From assembly GCF_014650895.1 (NCBI RefSeq), contig NZ_BMVV01000015.1:1-64000 (forward strand): a stretch of DNA of 64,000 nucleotides, read 5' to 3'. Made by a program: the position numbers and the translations under genes. Under the pieces are notes generated by a model. That model worked only from the letters and a program-made list of their open reading frames with translations. It ran no database searches and was not told where the DNA came from. Positions 1-8,312 of this stretch are shown here, piece by piece; the stretch's first letter is position 1, and every line of letters begins with the position of its first letter. This stretch comes from Streptomyces omiyaensis. GTDB lineage: Bacteria; Actinomycetota; Actinomycetes; Streptomycetales; Streptomycetaceae.

Positions 1-1035
1 GGCGCGCTCGACGAACCCGGGGGCGTACTCCCAGCCCTCGCCGATCCACGACGACTGGTTGTTCGTCGAGGCCGTGCGGCCGTCGATGGCGGAGGAGTTG
101 TAGGCGAGGGCGATCTTCGGGGTGAGCTCGCCGGGGACGGTGGGCACCCCGATCGGCACGGTCCAGCCGAAGCCGCCCGAGTTGCCGCCCGCCGACCACG
201 AGCCCGACGGGGCCAGCGAGGTGGCGGTGAAGGAGCCGTCGGCGCCCGAGGTGCCGGCCGTCGCGGCCAGGACGGTGACGCCGGACGCCGCCGCGGTGGC
301 CGCGGTGGGGGCCGCTGCCGCCGTCCTGGCGGTGCCGGACGCGGCGGCGCCGTCCGTGGCGGTGAGGGAGGCCCGGAGCGTGTGGGTGTCGGCGTCGTTC
401 CGGGTCGCCAGGGGGGTCTGCTCGCGGCACTCGGCCCTGTCGGGCGTGGTGAGCGCGCACGCGGGCAGGGTCACCAGGCGCAGGCGGGAGGCCCAGCCGG
501 CCCCGTAGGCGCCGCGGATGGAGCCGTAGTCGACCTCGACCTCGGTGCCGGCGGGCGCGCCGGTGGTGCCGGTGGTCCCGGGGCGCAGCGACACGAGGAG
601 GCCCTCGACGCCGGCCCGCAGGGCGGTGGTGCGGTCCGCGACGGTCACCTTCACGGGGGCGGCCGCGCCGGCCTTCTTCGCGCGTGCGGCGGGCGGCGTG
701 AGGCGGACGGGGAGTCCGCCCGCCGTGGTGGCGCTGGTCGTGCCGGGCCGGAGGGCGAGCTGCTCGGTGGCCGGTGCGGGCCAGGTGACGGGTGCGGCTC
801 TCCAGGGTGGTGAGGGGGTGGGTCTTTTCCGGGAGCCGGTGGCGCGGAAGTCGGTCCCGTCGACGGATTCGGCCTTCTGCACGGGCGGGACGCCCGGCTG
901 GACGAGCGGTGCGACGGGCATGGCCCAGGACGGCGCGGAGAGCAGTGAGATGCCCAGCGCGACGGAGAGGGCTCCGACGAGTCCCGTCCTCGTCCGGTCG
1001 GTGAGACGTTTTCCGGGACTACCGGAAAAAAGCAT
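1..1035 (-). CDS. RHS/SpvB-type secreted protein, N-terminal 345 codons (cut by window edge)
   Basis: The minus-strand frame is open from ATG at 1035 to position 1 with no stop, so the C-terminus lies outside the window. The start has a basic stretch then a hydrophobic segment (about residues 17-38), read as a signal peptide or anchor. Near the cut, the motif IDGRTASTNNQSSWIGEGWE is typical of the N-terminal region of Streptomyces RHS-repeat proteins, the carriers of polymorphic toxin or sugar-binding RHS cores. Those proteins usually exceed 1500 residues, so the RHS core, any C-terminal toxin and any immunity gene are off the left edge. The same frame stays open upstream to another ATG at 1080, so the start is uncertain. 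No clear ribosome site is visible. Confidence 0.8.
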   Translation of the reverse strand, partial: MLFSGSPGKRLTDRTRTGLVGALSVALGISLLSAPSWAMPVAPLVQPGVPPVQKAESVDGTDFRATGSRKRPTPSPPWRAAPVTWPAPATEQLALRPGTTSATTAGGLPVRLTPPAARAKKAGAAAPVKVTVADRTTALRAGVEGLLVSLRPGTTGTTGAPAGTEVEVDYGSIRGAYGAGWASRLRLVTLPACALTTPDRAECREQTPLATRNDADTHTLRASLTATDGAAASGTARTAAAAPTAATAAASGVTVLAATAGTSGADGSFTATSLAPSGSWSAGGNSGGFGWTVPIGVPTVPGELTPKIALAYNSSAIDGRTASTNNQSSWIGEGWEYAPGFVERA

Positions 1036-1157
1036 GAGTGAACCGCGGCGGTACTTTATGGGAATCCCCACCCTGTGCATGTGTTCGGCGAGTTGATCAG
1101 GGGGCATCCAAGCGCTGCGCGGCGAGAGGCGACAAGAGGTGGATTGAAAGGTGGACC

Positions 1158-1178
1158 GAATACGTCAGATGCGTATTC
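1158..1178. promoter_or_regulatory. Inverted repeat upstream of the acyl-CoA ligase gene, candidate operator
   Basis: GAATACG (1158-1164) and CGTATTC (1172-1178) form a perfect 7-bp inverted repeat with a 7-nt centre. It lies 50 nt before the ligase start, in the AT-richer stretch between two divergent genes. No regulator gene lies beside it, so the binding protein is unknown. Confidence 0.4.
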
Positions 1179-1227
1179 AATCGGAATTCTGAGATCCGTT
1201 TTATGTGTCGGTGCGAGGAGGGGCGGG

Positions 1228-2850
1228 ATGCGGAGCCTGGTGGCCGAGGGCGCGCCGTTCGAGGTGCGGGGCGGGGTCTACGTGGGCGGGGCGAGGACCC
1301 TGCGGGAGTTCGTCGAGGTGGTGTGGGGGTACGGGGACCGCCCGTTCCTGGTCTCCGAGGCGGGGACGGTCGGCTACCGGGAGTTCTTCGACGCCGCGTG
1401 CGGGCTGGCCCGCCGGCTGGTGGGGGAGTACGGGCTGCGGCGCGGGGACCGCGTGGTGATCGCCATGCGGAACCTGCCGGAGTGGCAGGTCGCCTTCTGG
1501 GCCGTCCAGCTCGCCGGGCTCGTCGCCGTGCCGCTGAACGCCTGGTGGACCGAGGACGAGTGCGCGTACGCGCTCGACGACTGCGGGCCGGGGCTGCTCC
1601 TCGTCGACGGGGAGCGGGTGCCGCGGGTGCGGGCCTGGGCGCGGCGGGCCGGGGTGCCGGGGATCGTCTTCCACGGGGAGGCGGAGCCCGGCTTCGCGGC
1701 GTACGAGCCCGACACCGATCCCTTCGCCGGGCCGCCCGGCGTCGAGGTGCTGCCCGAGGACGACGCCACGATCTTCTACACCTCGGGGACCACCGGGCGG
1801 CCCAAGGGGGCCGTCGCCACGCATCTCGCGCAGGCGGGTGCGGCCGTCCACCCGCGGTACTTCGCGGCCCGCGCGGCGCTGGTCCGCGGGGAGCGGCCGG
1901 GGGGCGGGGCGCCGATCGTGTCGCTGACGACCTTCCCGTTCTTCCACGTGGCCGCCTTCACCTCGCTGTACGCGGTGATGGCGGGGGGCGGGACGCTGGT
2001 CATGATGCGGAAGTGGGATCCGGCGCGGGCGCTGGAGCTGGTCCGGGAGCACCGGGTGACGCACTACGCCGGGGTGCCCACCACCGCGCTGCAGCTGCTC
2101 GCGCTCGCCCGGGAGACCGGTGACCCGCTGGAGACCCTGACGCTGCTGAGCACGGGCGGGGCCGCCGCGCCGCCCGGGATCACCCGGGGGCTGGCGGAGG
2201 GGTACGGGGAGCGGATCGAGCCCCGGAACGGGTACGGGCTCACCGAGACCTGCGGCGGGGTCCTCGCCCACGTGGGGGCCGAGTACCGCGCCCTGCCCGG
2301 CAGCGTCGGGCGGCCCTCGCCCGCCACCGAGGTGCGGATCGAGGCGCCCGGCGAGGACGGGGTCGGCGAGCTGTGGCTGCGGGGGCAGTCGCTCTTCCGC
2401 GGCTACTGGCGGGACGAGGCCGCCACCCGCGCCGCCTTCGCGCCCGGCGGCTGGTTCCGGACCGGCGACCTCGCGCGGGTGGACGGGGAGGGGCGGGTCA
2501 CGGTGGTCGACCGGCTCACCGACATGGTCGTCCGGGGCGGCGAGAACGTGTACTGCGTGGAGGTCGAGGGGGTGCTCCAGGACCATCCGGACGTGCTCGA
2601 CGCCGCCGTGCTGGGGGTGCCGCACCCGCTCCTGGGGGAGGAGGTCGGCGCGGTCGTGCGGCTCCGGCCGGGCGCGGCGGCCGGCCCGGAGGGGCTGCGG
2701 GCGCACGTCGCCGCGCGCCTCGCCGCCTTCAAGGTGCCCGCGCACGTCCTCGTACGGGACGGGGAGCTGCCCCGGAATCCGGCGGGGAAGCTCCTCAAGG
2801 GCCCGCTGCGGGAGCTCCTGGCCGGCTCCGGCCGGGTCAGTCGCGGCTGA
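1228..2850 (+). CDS. Class I adenylate-forming acyl-CoA ligase / AMP-dependent synthetase
   Basis: The 540-residue protein activates a carboxylic acid as an acyl-adenylate and probably transfers it to CoA. The P-loop-like motif YTSGTTGRPKGA sits near residue 180. NGYGLTETCG follows near 335, the hinge region GWFRTGDLARVDGEGRV near 410, and the catalytic lysine region PRNPAGKLLK lies near the C-terminus, so all core motifs are present. The start is ATG 1228, with GAGGAGGGG 6 nt before it; the frame is open further upstream but without a ribosome site. Fatty and short-chain acids are both possible substrates. The 3' end overlaps the convergent protease gene by 14 nt. It has no operon partners. 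Confidence 0.9.
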   Translation: MRSLVAEGAPFEVRGGVYVGGARTLREFVEVVWGYGDRPFLVSEAGTVGYREFFDAACGLARRLVGEYGLRRGDRVVIAMRNLPEWQVAFWAVQLAGLVAVPLNAWWTEDECAYALDDCGPGLLLVDGERVPRVRAWARRAGVPGIVFHGEAEPGFAAYEPDTDPFAGPPGVEVLPEDDATIFYTSGTTGRPKGAVATHLAQAGAAVHPRYFAARAALVRGERPGGGAPIVSLTTFPFFHVAAFTSLYAVMAGGGTLVMMRKWDPARALELVREHRVTHYAGVPTTALQLLALARETGDPLETLTLLSTGGAAAPPGITRGLAEGYGERIEPRNGYGLTETCGGVLAHVGAEYRALPGSVGRPSPATEVRIEAPGEDGVGELWLRGQSLFRGYWRDEAATRAAFAPGGWFRTGDLARVDGEGRVTVVDRLTDMVVRGGENVYCVEVEGVLQDHPDVLDAAVLGVPHPLLGEEVGAVVRLRPGAAAGPEGLRAHVAARLAAFKVPAHVLVRDGELPRNPAGKLLKGPLRELLAGSGRVSRG

Positions 2851-4108
2851 CGCGGACGCGGAAGCCGCCCGTCGCGTCCTCGTCCACCACGCCTATGCGG
2901 ATGCCGTTGGCGCGGTCGGTGAAGGTCTCGCCGGGGCGGAAGGGGGCGTCGGAGAGTTCCGCGTGGACGTTGGGGCGGCGGGTGCAGCCGCCGCTGGCGT
3001 GGTCGCTGTCGGCGACGGTGACCGGGCCGTGGCCGGTGTCGACGTCGGTCTCGACGCGGTAGACCAGGACGCCCGGTTCGCAGACGGCCTCGTCGTTGCC
3101 CTCGCGGGTGCGCACCTCGACGGCGTAGCCGGTGGTCTCGGAGAGCGGCACGAAGACGAGCTTGGGGCCGCCGGCGACGGCCAGCGGGGTGAGCAGGTGC
3201 TCGCTGCTGCCGGTGGCGGAGGCACAGCGGATCTGGTCGTTGTCGAGCCAGCCGAGCTTCCACTTGTGCCAGCCGAGCAGGTCGTTGTTGGCCCCCCAGT
3301 CCTCGGACATGATGTCCCAGTGGCCGACCGTGCCGCCGCCGTCGGCGGTGTACAGGTCGGGGAGGCCGAAGACGTGCCCGTTCTCGTGGGGGAGGACGCG
3401 GTAGCCGGTCTCGGCGAAGCTGCCGGAGCCGTCGTCCTGGCGGCTGTAGACGAAGGACGTGTTGGCGAGCGGGACGCCGTCGGCGTAGGGCGCGTCGGCG
3501 TTGCCGGAGAAGGTCACGGACAGGACGGTGTCCAGGGCCGAGGGGCCGGCGTTCGGCGTCACCAGGATGTTGACCAGGTCGTAGGCGCTGAAGTCGACCC
3601 TCGGGTCGGCCGCCTTCACGATGTCCTCGACGAAGGAGCGGTACCCCGGTTCGTACGGGGCGCCGCGCTCGATGCCGTACGAGGAGAACGGCCGCGGCAT
3701 CCGCAGCCAGTCGGGTATCGGCGTCTCGGCCTCGTAGTGGAGCCGGCCGTAGGAGCTGACCCGGAACCAGTCGGCGGTCTGCGGGAAGAACTCGCGGAAG
3801 CGGGCCGTGGCGGTGCCCTCGCCGGGCGCGTCGGGGAAGTCGACCATCAGCGTGAGGGCGCGGACCCGGCCGGTGGAGCGGGCGTACCCGGGGGCGGTCG
3901 GCAGCCCTTCCGACATCTGCACGCCCATGGTCGTGGCGATGCGGCACGGTCCGAGCCGGGTGGTGTCCGGCGCGGCGGCCACCGGGCCCGCCGAGGCCGG
4001 GGCGGGCCCGGGGAGCGTGGTGCTCGCCGAGACGAGGACGGTGAGCAGGAGGGCCGCGGTCGCCGCGAGGGCGACCGGTCTGCGTATCCGCCGGCGGGTG
4101 TGCTGCAT
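2837..4108 (-). CDS. Secreted M6-family (immune inhibitor A-like) zinc metalloprotease
   Basis: The 423-residue protein has a basic N-terminus (RRRIRR) and a hydrophobic core to about residue 40, consistent with a signal peptide and export. The zinc site HENGH (241-245) sits in HENGHVFGLPDLY, matching the M6 pattern HExxHxxGxPD, with D251 as a further candidate ligand. A GHWDIMSEDWG element follows at about 262, the usual downstream region of M6 proteases. It is shorter than B. thuringiensis InhA and lacks a recognisable C-terminal carbohydrate-binding or PKD domain. It is monocistronic on the minus strand. A role in extracellular protein degradation is inferred from the family. Confidence 0.88.
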   Translation of the reverse strand: MQHTRRRIRRPVALAATAALLLTVLVSASTTLPGPAPASAGPVAAAPDTTRLGPCRIATTMGVQMSEGLPTAPGYARSTGRVRALTLMVDFPDAPGEGTATARFREFFPQTADWFRVSSYGRLHYEAETPIPDWLRMPRPFSSYGIERGAPYEPGYRSFVEDIVKAADPRVDFSAYDLVNILVTPNAGPSALDTVLSVTFSGNADAPYADGVPLANTSFVYSRQDDGSGSFAETGYRVLPHENGHVFGLPDLYTADGGGTVGHWDIMSEDWGANNDLLGWHKWKLGWLDNDQIRCASATGSSEHLLTPLAVAGGPKLVFVPLSETTGYAVEVRTREGNDEAVCEPGVLVYRVETDVDTGHGPVTVADSDHASGGCTRRPNVHAELSDAPFRPGETFTDRANGIRIGVVDEDATGGFRVRVSRD

Positions 4109-4377
4109 GCGGTCGCCTCTCCGGTCGGGGCCAGGTCAGCGGCGTGGTGCCGCGCGATCAGCCTGTGCGGAGCGGTGCGGGGGCGCGCGCCGGGTGGACC
4201 GATCGTGGGTATCCGGCGACACGGCGTGCATGTGAGCCAGGTCACAGTTGGAGGCGAAATAACCGGGGATTCCTTCCCCGTTCAGGAGAGAGTCCGACGA
4301 AGTGGGGAGAGTTTCCCCGGATGGCTCCGCGAGGCCGAGAGGCGCGGGGAGCCGACAGTGGCCGAGGAGGTCGTGGC

Positions 4378-5058
4378 GTGATCCGCACCGACGGTGGAGT
4401 CCCCGCGGAGGGCGCGGACCCGGAGCGCCCCGCGCGCCGGGTGCCCCGGCCGCGCGCCGACGCCGTGCGCAACCGCGAGCGGCTGGTGGCGGCGGCCCGC
4501 GAGATGTTCGTGGAGTTCGGCTGTTCCGTGCCGTACGACGAGATCGCGCGCCGGGCCGGAGTGGGCAACGCCACCCTCTACCGCAACTTCCCCGAGCGGC
4601 CCGGGCTCGTCCACGAGGTCGTCCTCTCGCTCCTCGCCCGGCTCACCGAGCGGGCCGAGCGGGCGGCCGCCGAGGAGACCGACACCTTCGCCGCGGTCCG
4701 CCGCTTCGCGCTCGCGGCCGCCGACGAGCGGGTCGGCGCGCTCTGCCCGATGCTCGACGGCACCTTCGACAAGGACCACCCCGACCTCGTCGTCGAGCGC
4801 GAGCGCCTGGAGGAGGCCGTCGAGGGCCTCGTCCGGCGGGCGCAGGCGGCCGGCCGGCTCCGCGCCGACATCGGCGTCGGCGACCTGATGGTCGGCGTCT
4901 CCCAGCTGACCCGGCCGCTGCCGGGCACCGGCTGCGAGGCCTTCGCCCCCTTCGTCCACCGCCACCTCCAGCTCTTCCTCGACGGCCTGGAGGCCCCCGC
5001 CCGCTCCGAGCTGCCGGGGACGACGGCGACCCTGGGGGACCTGAGACGCGACGCGTGA
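4378..5058 (+). CDS. TetR-family transcriptional regulator
   Basis: The 226-residue protein has an N-terminal helix-turn-helix (about residues 30-80). VPYDEIARRAGVGNATLYRNF is the recognition-helix region typical of TetR repressors, followed by a variable ligand-binding domain. GTG 4378 is chosen because GAGGAGG lies 7 nt before it; the frame is open back to 4144 with no ribosome site. It precedes an MFS drug-efflux gene on the same strand (141 nt gap), so autorepression and control of that pump is the likely role. The ligand cannot be read from sequence. Confidence 0.9.
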   Translation: MIRTDGGVPAEGADPERPARRVPRPRADAVRNRERLVAAAREMFVEFGCSVPYDEIARRAGVGNATLYRNFPERPGLVHEVVLSLLARLTERAERAAAEETDTFAAVRRFALAAADERVGALCPMLDGTFDKDHPDLVVERERLEEAVEGLVRRAQAAGRLRADIGVGDLMVGVSQLTRPLPGTGCEAFAPFVHRHLQLFLDGLEAPARSELPGTTATLGDLRRDA

Positions 5059-5087
5059 CGGACCCGCGGTCCGACCCGATCACTTCC

Positions 5088-5163
5088 TTCCGGAAGCCCT
5101 CGGCGCCCTCCCGGAGGCCTTCGCGGCCCTCCCGGAAGCCCCCGCGGCCTTCGTAGAAGCCCT
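5088..5163. repeat. 21-nt tandem repeat, 3.6 copies, between tetR and MFS genes
   Basis: Units start at 5088, 5109 and 5130, with a partial copy from 5151. Each carries a core close to TYCCGGARGCC, and the first contains the palindrome CTTCCGGAAG (5087-5096). The 21-nt period is two helical turns, so repeated cores face the same side of DNA. It could be an operator array for the adjacent TetR protein, or a degenerate coding or intergenic repeat. Confidence 0.55.
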
Positions 5164-5199
5164 TTTTCCTCCCTTACGCACCAAGAGGTGGCTCCCGCC

Positions 5200-6741
5200 A
5201 TGCCCGAAACCGCCGAGACCGCACGGTCGACGGCCGCCGTCCAGCCCGACCCCGGCCGCTGGAAGGCACTCGTCTTCATCGCCCTCGCCCAGCTGATGGT
5301 CGTGCTCGACGCGACCATCGTGAACATCGCCCTCCCCTCCGCCCAGCAGGACCTCGGCATCTCGGACGGCAACCGGCAGTGGGTCATCACCGCCTACGCC
5401 CTCGCCTTCGGCGGCCTGCTGCTCTTCGGCGGCCGCATCGCGGACCTCTGGGGCCGCAAGCGCACCTTCGTCGTCGGCCTGATCGGCTTCGCCGCCGCCT
5501 CCGCCCTCGGCGGCGCGGCGACCGGCGAGGCCATGATGCTCGGGGCCCGCGCGCTCCAGGGCGCCTTCGGCGCGCTGCTCGCGCCCGCCGCGCTCTCGCT
5601 GCTCGCGGTGACCTTCACCGACGCCAAGGAGCGCGCCAAGGCCTTCGGCATCTACGGCGCGATCGCCGGTGGCGGCGGCGCCGTGGGCCTGATCCTCGGC
5701 GGCTTCCTCACCGAGTACCTGAACTGGCGCTGGACCTTCTTCGTCAACATCCCGTTCGCGATCGTCGCCGCCGTCGGCGCGTACCTGGTGATCCGCGAGC
5801 CGGCCGGCGGCCGCAACCGCTCCGCGCTCGACATCCCCGGCGTGATCCTCTCCACCCTGGGTCTGGTCGCGCTCGTCTACGGCTTCACCCGCGCCGAGTC
5901 CGAGGGCTGGAGCGACGCCGGCACGATCGGCATGTTCGCGGCCTCGGTGGTGCTGCTCGGCGCCTTCGTCCTCGTCGAGGCGAAGGTGAGGAACCCGCTG
6001 CTGCCGCTGCGCGTCCTCACCGACCGCAACCGCGGCGGCGTCTACCTCTCGCTCGGCCTCGCCGTCATCGCGATGTTCGGCCTCTTCCTCTTCCTCACCT
6101 ACTACCTCCAGGTCGTGAAGGGGTACTCGCCGGTCAAGACGGGCTTCGCGTTCCTGCCCATGATCGCGGGCATGATCATCGGCTCGACCCAGATCGGCAC
6201 GCGGCTGATGACCCGGGTCCCGCCGCGCCTGCTCATGGCCCCCGGCTTCCTGACCGCCGCCGTCGGCATGCTGCTCCTGACCCAGCTGGAGGTCGGCACC
6301 TCCTACGCGGGGCTGATCCTGCCCGCGCAGCTGCTGCTCGGCCTCGGCATGGGCACCGCCTTCATGCCGGCCATGTCGCTCGCCACGCACGGCGTGGACC
6401 CGAAGGACGCCGGCGTGGCCTCCGCGATGGTCAACACCTCGCAGCAGGTCGGCGGCGCCATCGGCACGGCCCTGCTGAACACGATCGCCGCCTCGGCGAC
6501 GACCGCGTACCTCGTCGACCACGCGGCCGGCGCGACCACCCCGGCCGCCCGGAAGCTGCTCCAGCTCCAGGGCATGGTCGAGGGCTACACCGCCGCGATC
6601 TGGTGGGCGGTCGGCATCCTGGCCGTCTCCGCGGCCATCGCCGCGGTGCTGATCACCACGGGGAAGCCGGAGACGGGCGTGGTCGCCGGTTCCGGCGCGG
6701 GCTCCGAGGACGAGGTGAAGGTGCCGGTCATCGCGCACTGA
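5200..6741 (+). CDS. MFS multidrug efflux transporter, DHA2 (EmrB/QacA-like, 14 TM)
   Basis: The 513-residue integral membrane protein carries the DHA2 signature DATIVNIALPSAQ in the first transmembrane helix and the MFS motif A variant GRIADLWGRKR after helix 2. Hydrophobic segments throughout fit 14 helices. It is expected to export drugs or metabolites with proton antiport. ATG 5200 is preferred over the in-frame GTG at 5188 because AAGAGGTGG precedes it with normal spacing. The tetR gene and a 21-nt repeat array lie just upstream, suggesting repression relieved by a substrate. Confidence 0.92.
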   Translation: MPETAETARSTAAVQPDPGRWKALVFIALAQLMVVLDATIVNIALPSAQQDLGISDGNRQWVITAYALAFGGLLLFGGRIADLWGRKRTFVVGLIGFAAASALGGAATGEAMMLGARALQGAFGALLAPAALSLLAVTFTDAKERAKAFGIYGAIAGGGGAVGLILGGFLTEYLNWRWTFFVNIPFAIVAAVGAYLVIREPAGGRNRSALDIPGVILSTLGLVALVYGFTRAESEGWSDAGTIGMFAASVVLLGAFVLVEAKVRNPLLPLRVLTDRNRGGVYLSLGLAVIAMFGLFLFLTYYLQVVKGYSPVKTGFAFLPMIAGMIIGSTQIGTRLMTRVPPRLLMAPGFLTAAVGMLLLTQLEVGTSYAGLILPAQLLLGLGMGTAFMPAMSLATHGVDPKDAGVASAMVNTSQQVGGAIGTALLNTIAASATTAYLVDHAAGATTPAARKLLQLQGMVEGYTAAIWWAVGILAVSAAIAAVLITTGKPETGVVAGSGAGSEDEVKVPVIAH

Positions 6742-6848
6742 GCCCGGAGCCGCGGGGGCCGGTGCCGAGGGCCGGGGACTGCTGCCGCCTCCAGCCTCCA
6801 GCCTCCGGCCCCCCGCCTCGGGCCTCCCGCCCCGGCCCTCCCGCCCCG

Positions 6849-6883
6849 CCTGCCCTGGTTCCGCTCAGCGGAGCCAGGGCAGG
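6849..6883. terminator. Long hairpin at the convergent MFS/marR ends
   Basis: CCTGCCCTGGTTCCGCT (6849-6865) pairs with 6867-6883 with one G-T wobble, giving a near-perfect 17-bp stem. It includes the last codons and stop of marR, so it can terminate transcription from both sides without a T-run, as is common in Streptomyces. Confidence 0.6.
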
Positions 6884-7362
6884 TCCGCTTCCGGGTCCGT
6901 CGGCTCCAGGCCCTCCGCCATCACCCGCATGATCGCGCCGAGCTGTTCGACCTGCTCGGGGGCGAGCCGGTCGAACATCGCCTGGCGCACCGCCGCCACG
7001 TGCCCGGGCGCGGTCCGCCGCAGCACCTCCATGCCCTCCTCGGTGAGCCGGGCGAACTGGCCGCGCTTGTCGGAGGGGCACTCCTCGCGCCGCACCCAGC
7101 CGTTCTTCTCCAGGCGCGCGACGGCGTGCGAGAGGCGGGAGCGGGTGATCTTCGCGCTCTTCGCGAGCTCGGTCATGCGCAGCCGGCGGCGCGGTGCCTG
7201 GGAGAGCTGGACGAGGAGCCCGTAGTAGACGTGCGGCATGCCCGCGTCGCGCTGCAACTGGCGGTCGAGGTGATCCTCCAGGAGCGTGGTCGCATGGAGG
7301 TACGAGCGCCAGACACGCTGTTCGTCGTCGTTGAGCCAGCGCGGTTCGGTCGTGTCTCCCAT
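6865..7362 (-). CDS. MarR-family transcriptional regulator
   Basis: The 165-residue protein has a winged helix-turn-helix (RLRMTELAKSAKITRSRLSH, then the wing SDKRGQFARLTEEG) flanked by the dimerisation helices typical of MarR. The open frame extends to an ATG at 7383, but ATG 7362 is chosen. A TACGAT hexamer lies 7 nt upstream of it (7375-7370, minus strand), as in a leaderless promoter, and homologues begin close to this point. It is divergent from an extradiol dioxygenase gene across a short region with paired repeats, so it probably represses itself and the dioxygenase. Confidence 0.9.
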   Translation of the reverse strand: MGDTTEPRWLNDDEQRVWRSYLHATTLLEDHLDRQLQRDAGMPHVYYGLLVQLSQAPRRRLRMTELAKSAKITRSRLSHAVARLEKNGWVRREECPSDKRGQFARLTEEGMEVLRRTAPGHVAAVRQAMFDRLAPEQVEQLGAIMRVMAEGLEPTDPEADLPWLR

Positions 7363-7384
7363 GGTGTCCATCGTACGACCCATT

Positions 7385-7440
7385 CTTGAAAGTTGAACTA
7401 TGTAGGTTTACGCTGCGAGCATCGAGCTTGAAGTTTCAAG
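7385..7440. promoter_or_regulatory. MarR operator region: two CTTGAA/TTCAAG-type elements
   Basis: The palindrome CTTGAAGTTTCAAG (7427-7440; arms CTTGAA/TTCAAG) lies before the dioxygenase ribosome site. A related CTTGAAAGTTGAAC (7385-7398) overlaps the expected -35 of marR. Two similar sites about 42 bp apart between divergent genes fit regulator binding. Confidence 0.65.
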
Positions 7441-7469
7441 GACTTCTGCCGGAGGAGGAGGCCGTCACC

Positions 7470-8258
7470 ATGGACGCCACGCTGGAACGGATGCCCGCGC
7501 TCTACCTGTCCCACGGCGCGCCCCCGCTCGCCGACGACCCGGTCTGGCCCGGCGAGCTCGCCGCCTGGTCGGCCGGACTGCCCCGCCCCCGGGCGATCCT
7601 CATGGTCTCCGCCCACTGGGAGGAGGCCCCGCTCGCCCTCGGCGCCACCGAGACGATCCCGCTCGTCCACGACTTCTGGGGCTTCCCCGAGCACTACTAC
7701 CGGGTCCGGTACGACGCCCCCGGCGCGCCCGCGCTCGCCGAGTCCGTCCGCAAGCTGCTGCGCTCGCCGGGCACCCCCGTCCAGGACATCCCCGACCGGG
7801 GCCTCGACCACGGCGCGTACGTGCCGCTCGTCGAGATGTACCCCGGGGCCGACATCCCGGTCCTCCAGATCTCCATGCCGACCCTCGACCCGCGCCGGCT
7901 CATGGACATCGGCCGCAGGCTCGCCCCGCTGCGGGACGAGGGCGTGCTGATCGTCGGCAGCGGCTTCTTCACCCACAACCTCGCGGCGCTCCGGCACACC
8001 GGCGGCGGCGTGCCGGGCTGGTCCGCCGAGTTCGACGCCTGGGGGCACGAGGCCCTCGCCGCCCGCGACGTGGACGCGCTGCTCGACTTCGAGCGCAAGT
8101 CCCCGGCCGGCCGCCTCGCCCACCCCCGCACGGAGCACTTCGCGCCGCTCTTCGTCGCCATGGGCGCGGCCGACGCCGCCGGCGACCTCGACGCCGAGCG
8201 CTCGGTGATCGACGGCTTCTGGATGGGGCTGGCGAAGCGCTCGGTGCAGTTCGGCTGA
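7470..8258 (+). CDS. Extradiol ring-cleavage dioxygenase, DODA/YgiD (LigB) family
   Basis: The 262-residue protein belongs to the class III extradiol dioxygenases that open catechols such as DOPA using Fe(II) or Zn. The N-terminal LSHGAPPL (H15), SAHWEE, HDFWGFPEHYY, GLDHGAYVP and GSGFFTHNL hold the conserved metal and catalytic histidines in family order. ATG 7470 follows a strong GGAGGAGGAG; the frame is open further upstream through the operator, so that part is not coding. The divergent MarR gene probably senses a phenolic compound and controls it. The physiological substrate is not known. Confidence 0.88.
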   Translation: MDATLERMPALYLSHGAPPLADDPVWPGELAAWSAGLPRPRAILMVSAHWEEAPLALGATETIPLVHDFWGFPEHYYRVRYDAPGAPALAESVRKLLRSPGTPVQDIPDRGLDHGAYVPLVEMYPGADIPVLQISMPTLDPRRLMDIGRRLAPLRDEGVLIVGSGFFTHNLAALRHTGGGVPGWSAEFDAWGHEALAARDVDALLDFERKSPAGRLAHPRTEHFAPLFVAMGAADAAGDLDAERSVIDGFWMGLAKRSVQFG

Positions 8259-8312
8259 GCGGGCGGCGGGGCGGGGGCGGCTGACGGGACCGGCGGAGCG
8301 GGGCCGGCGGAG

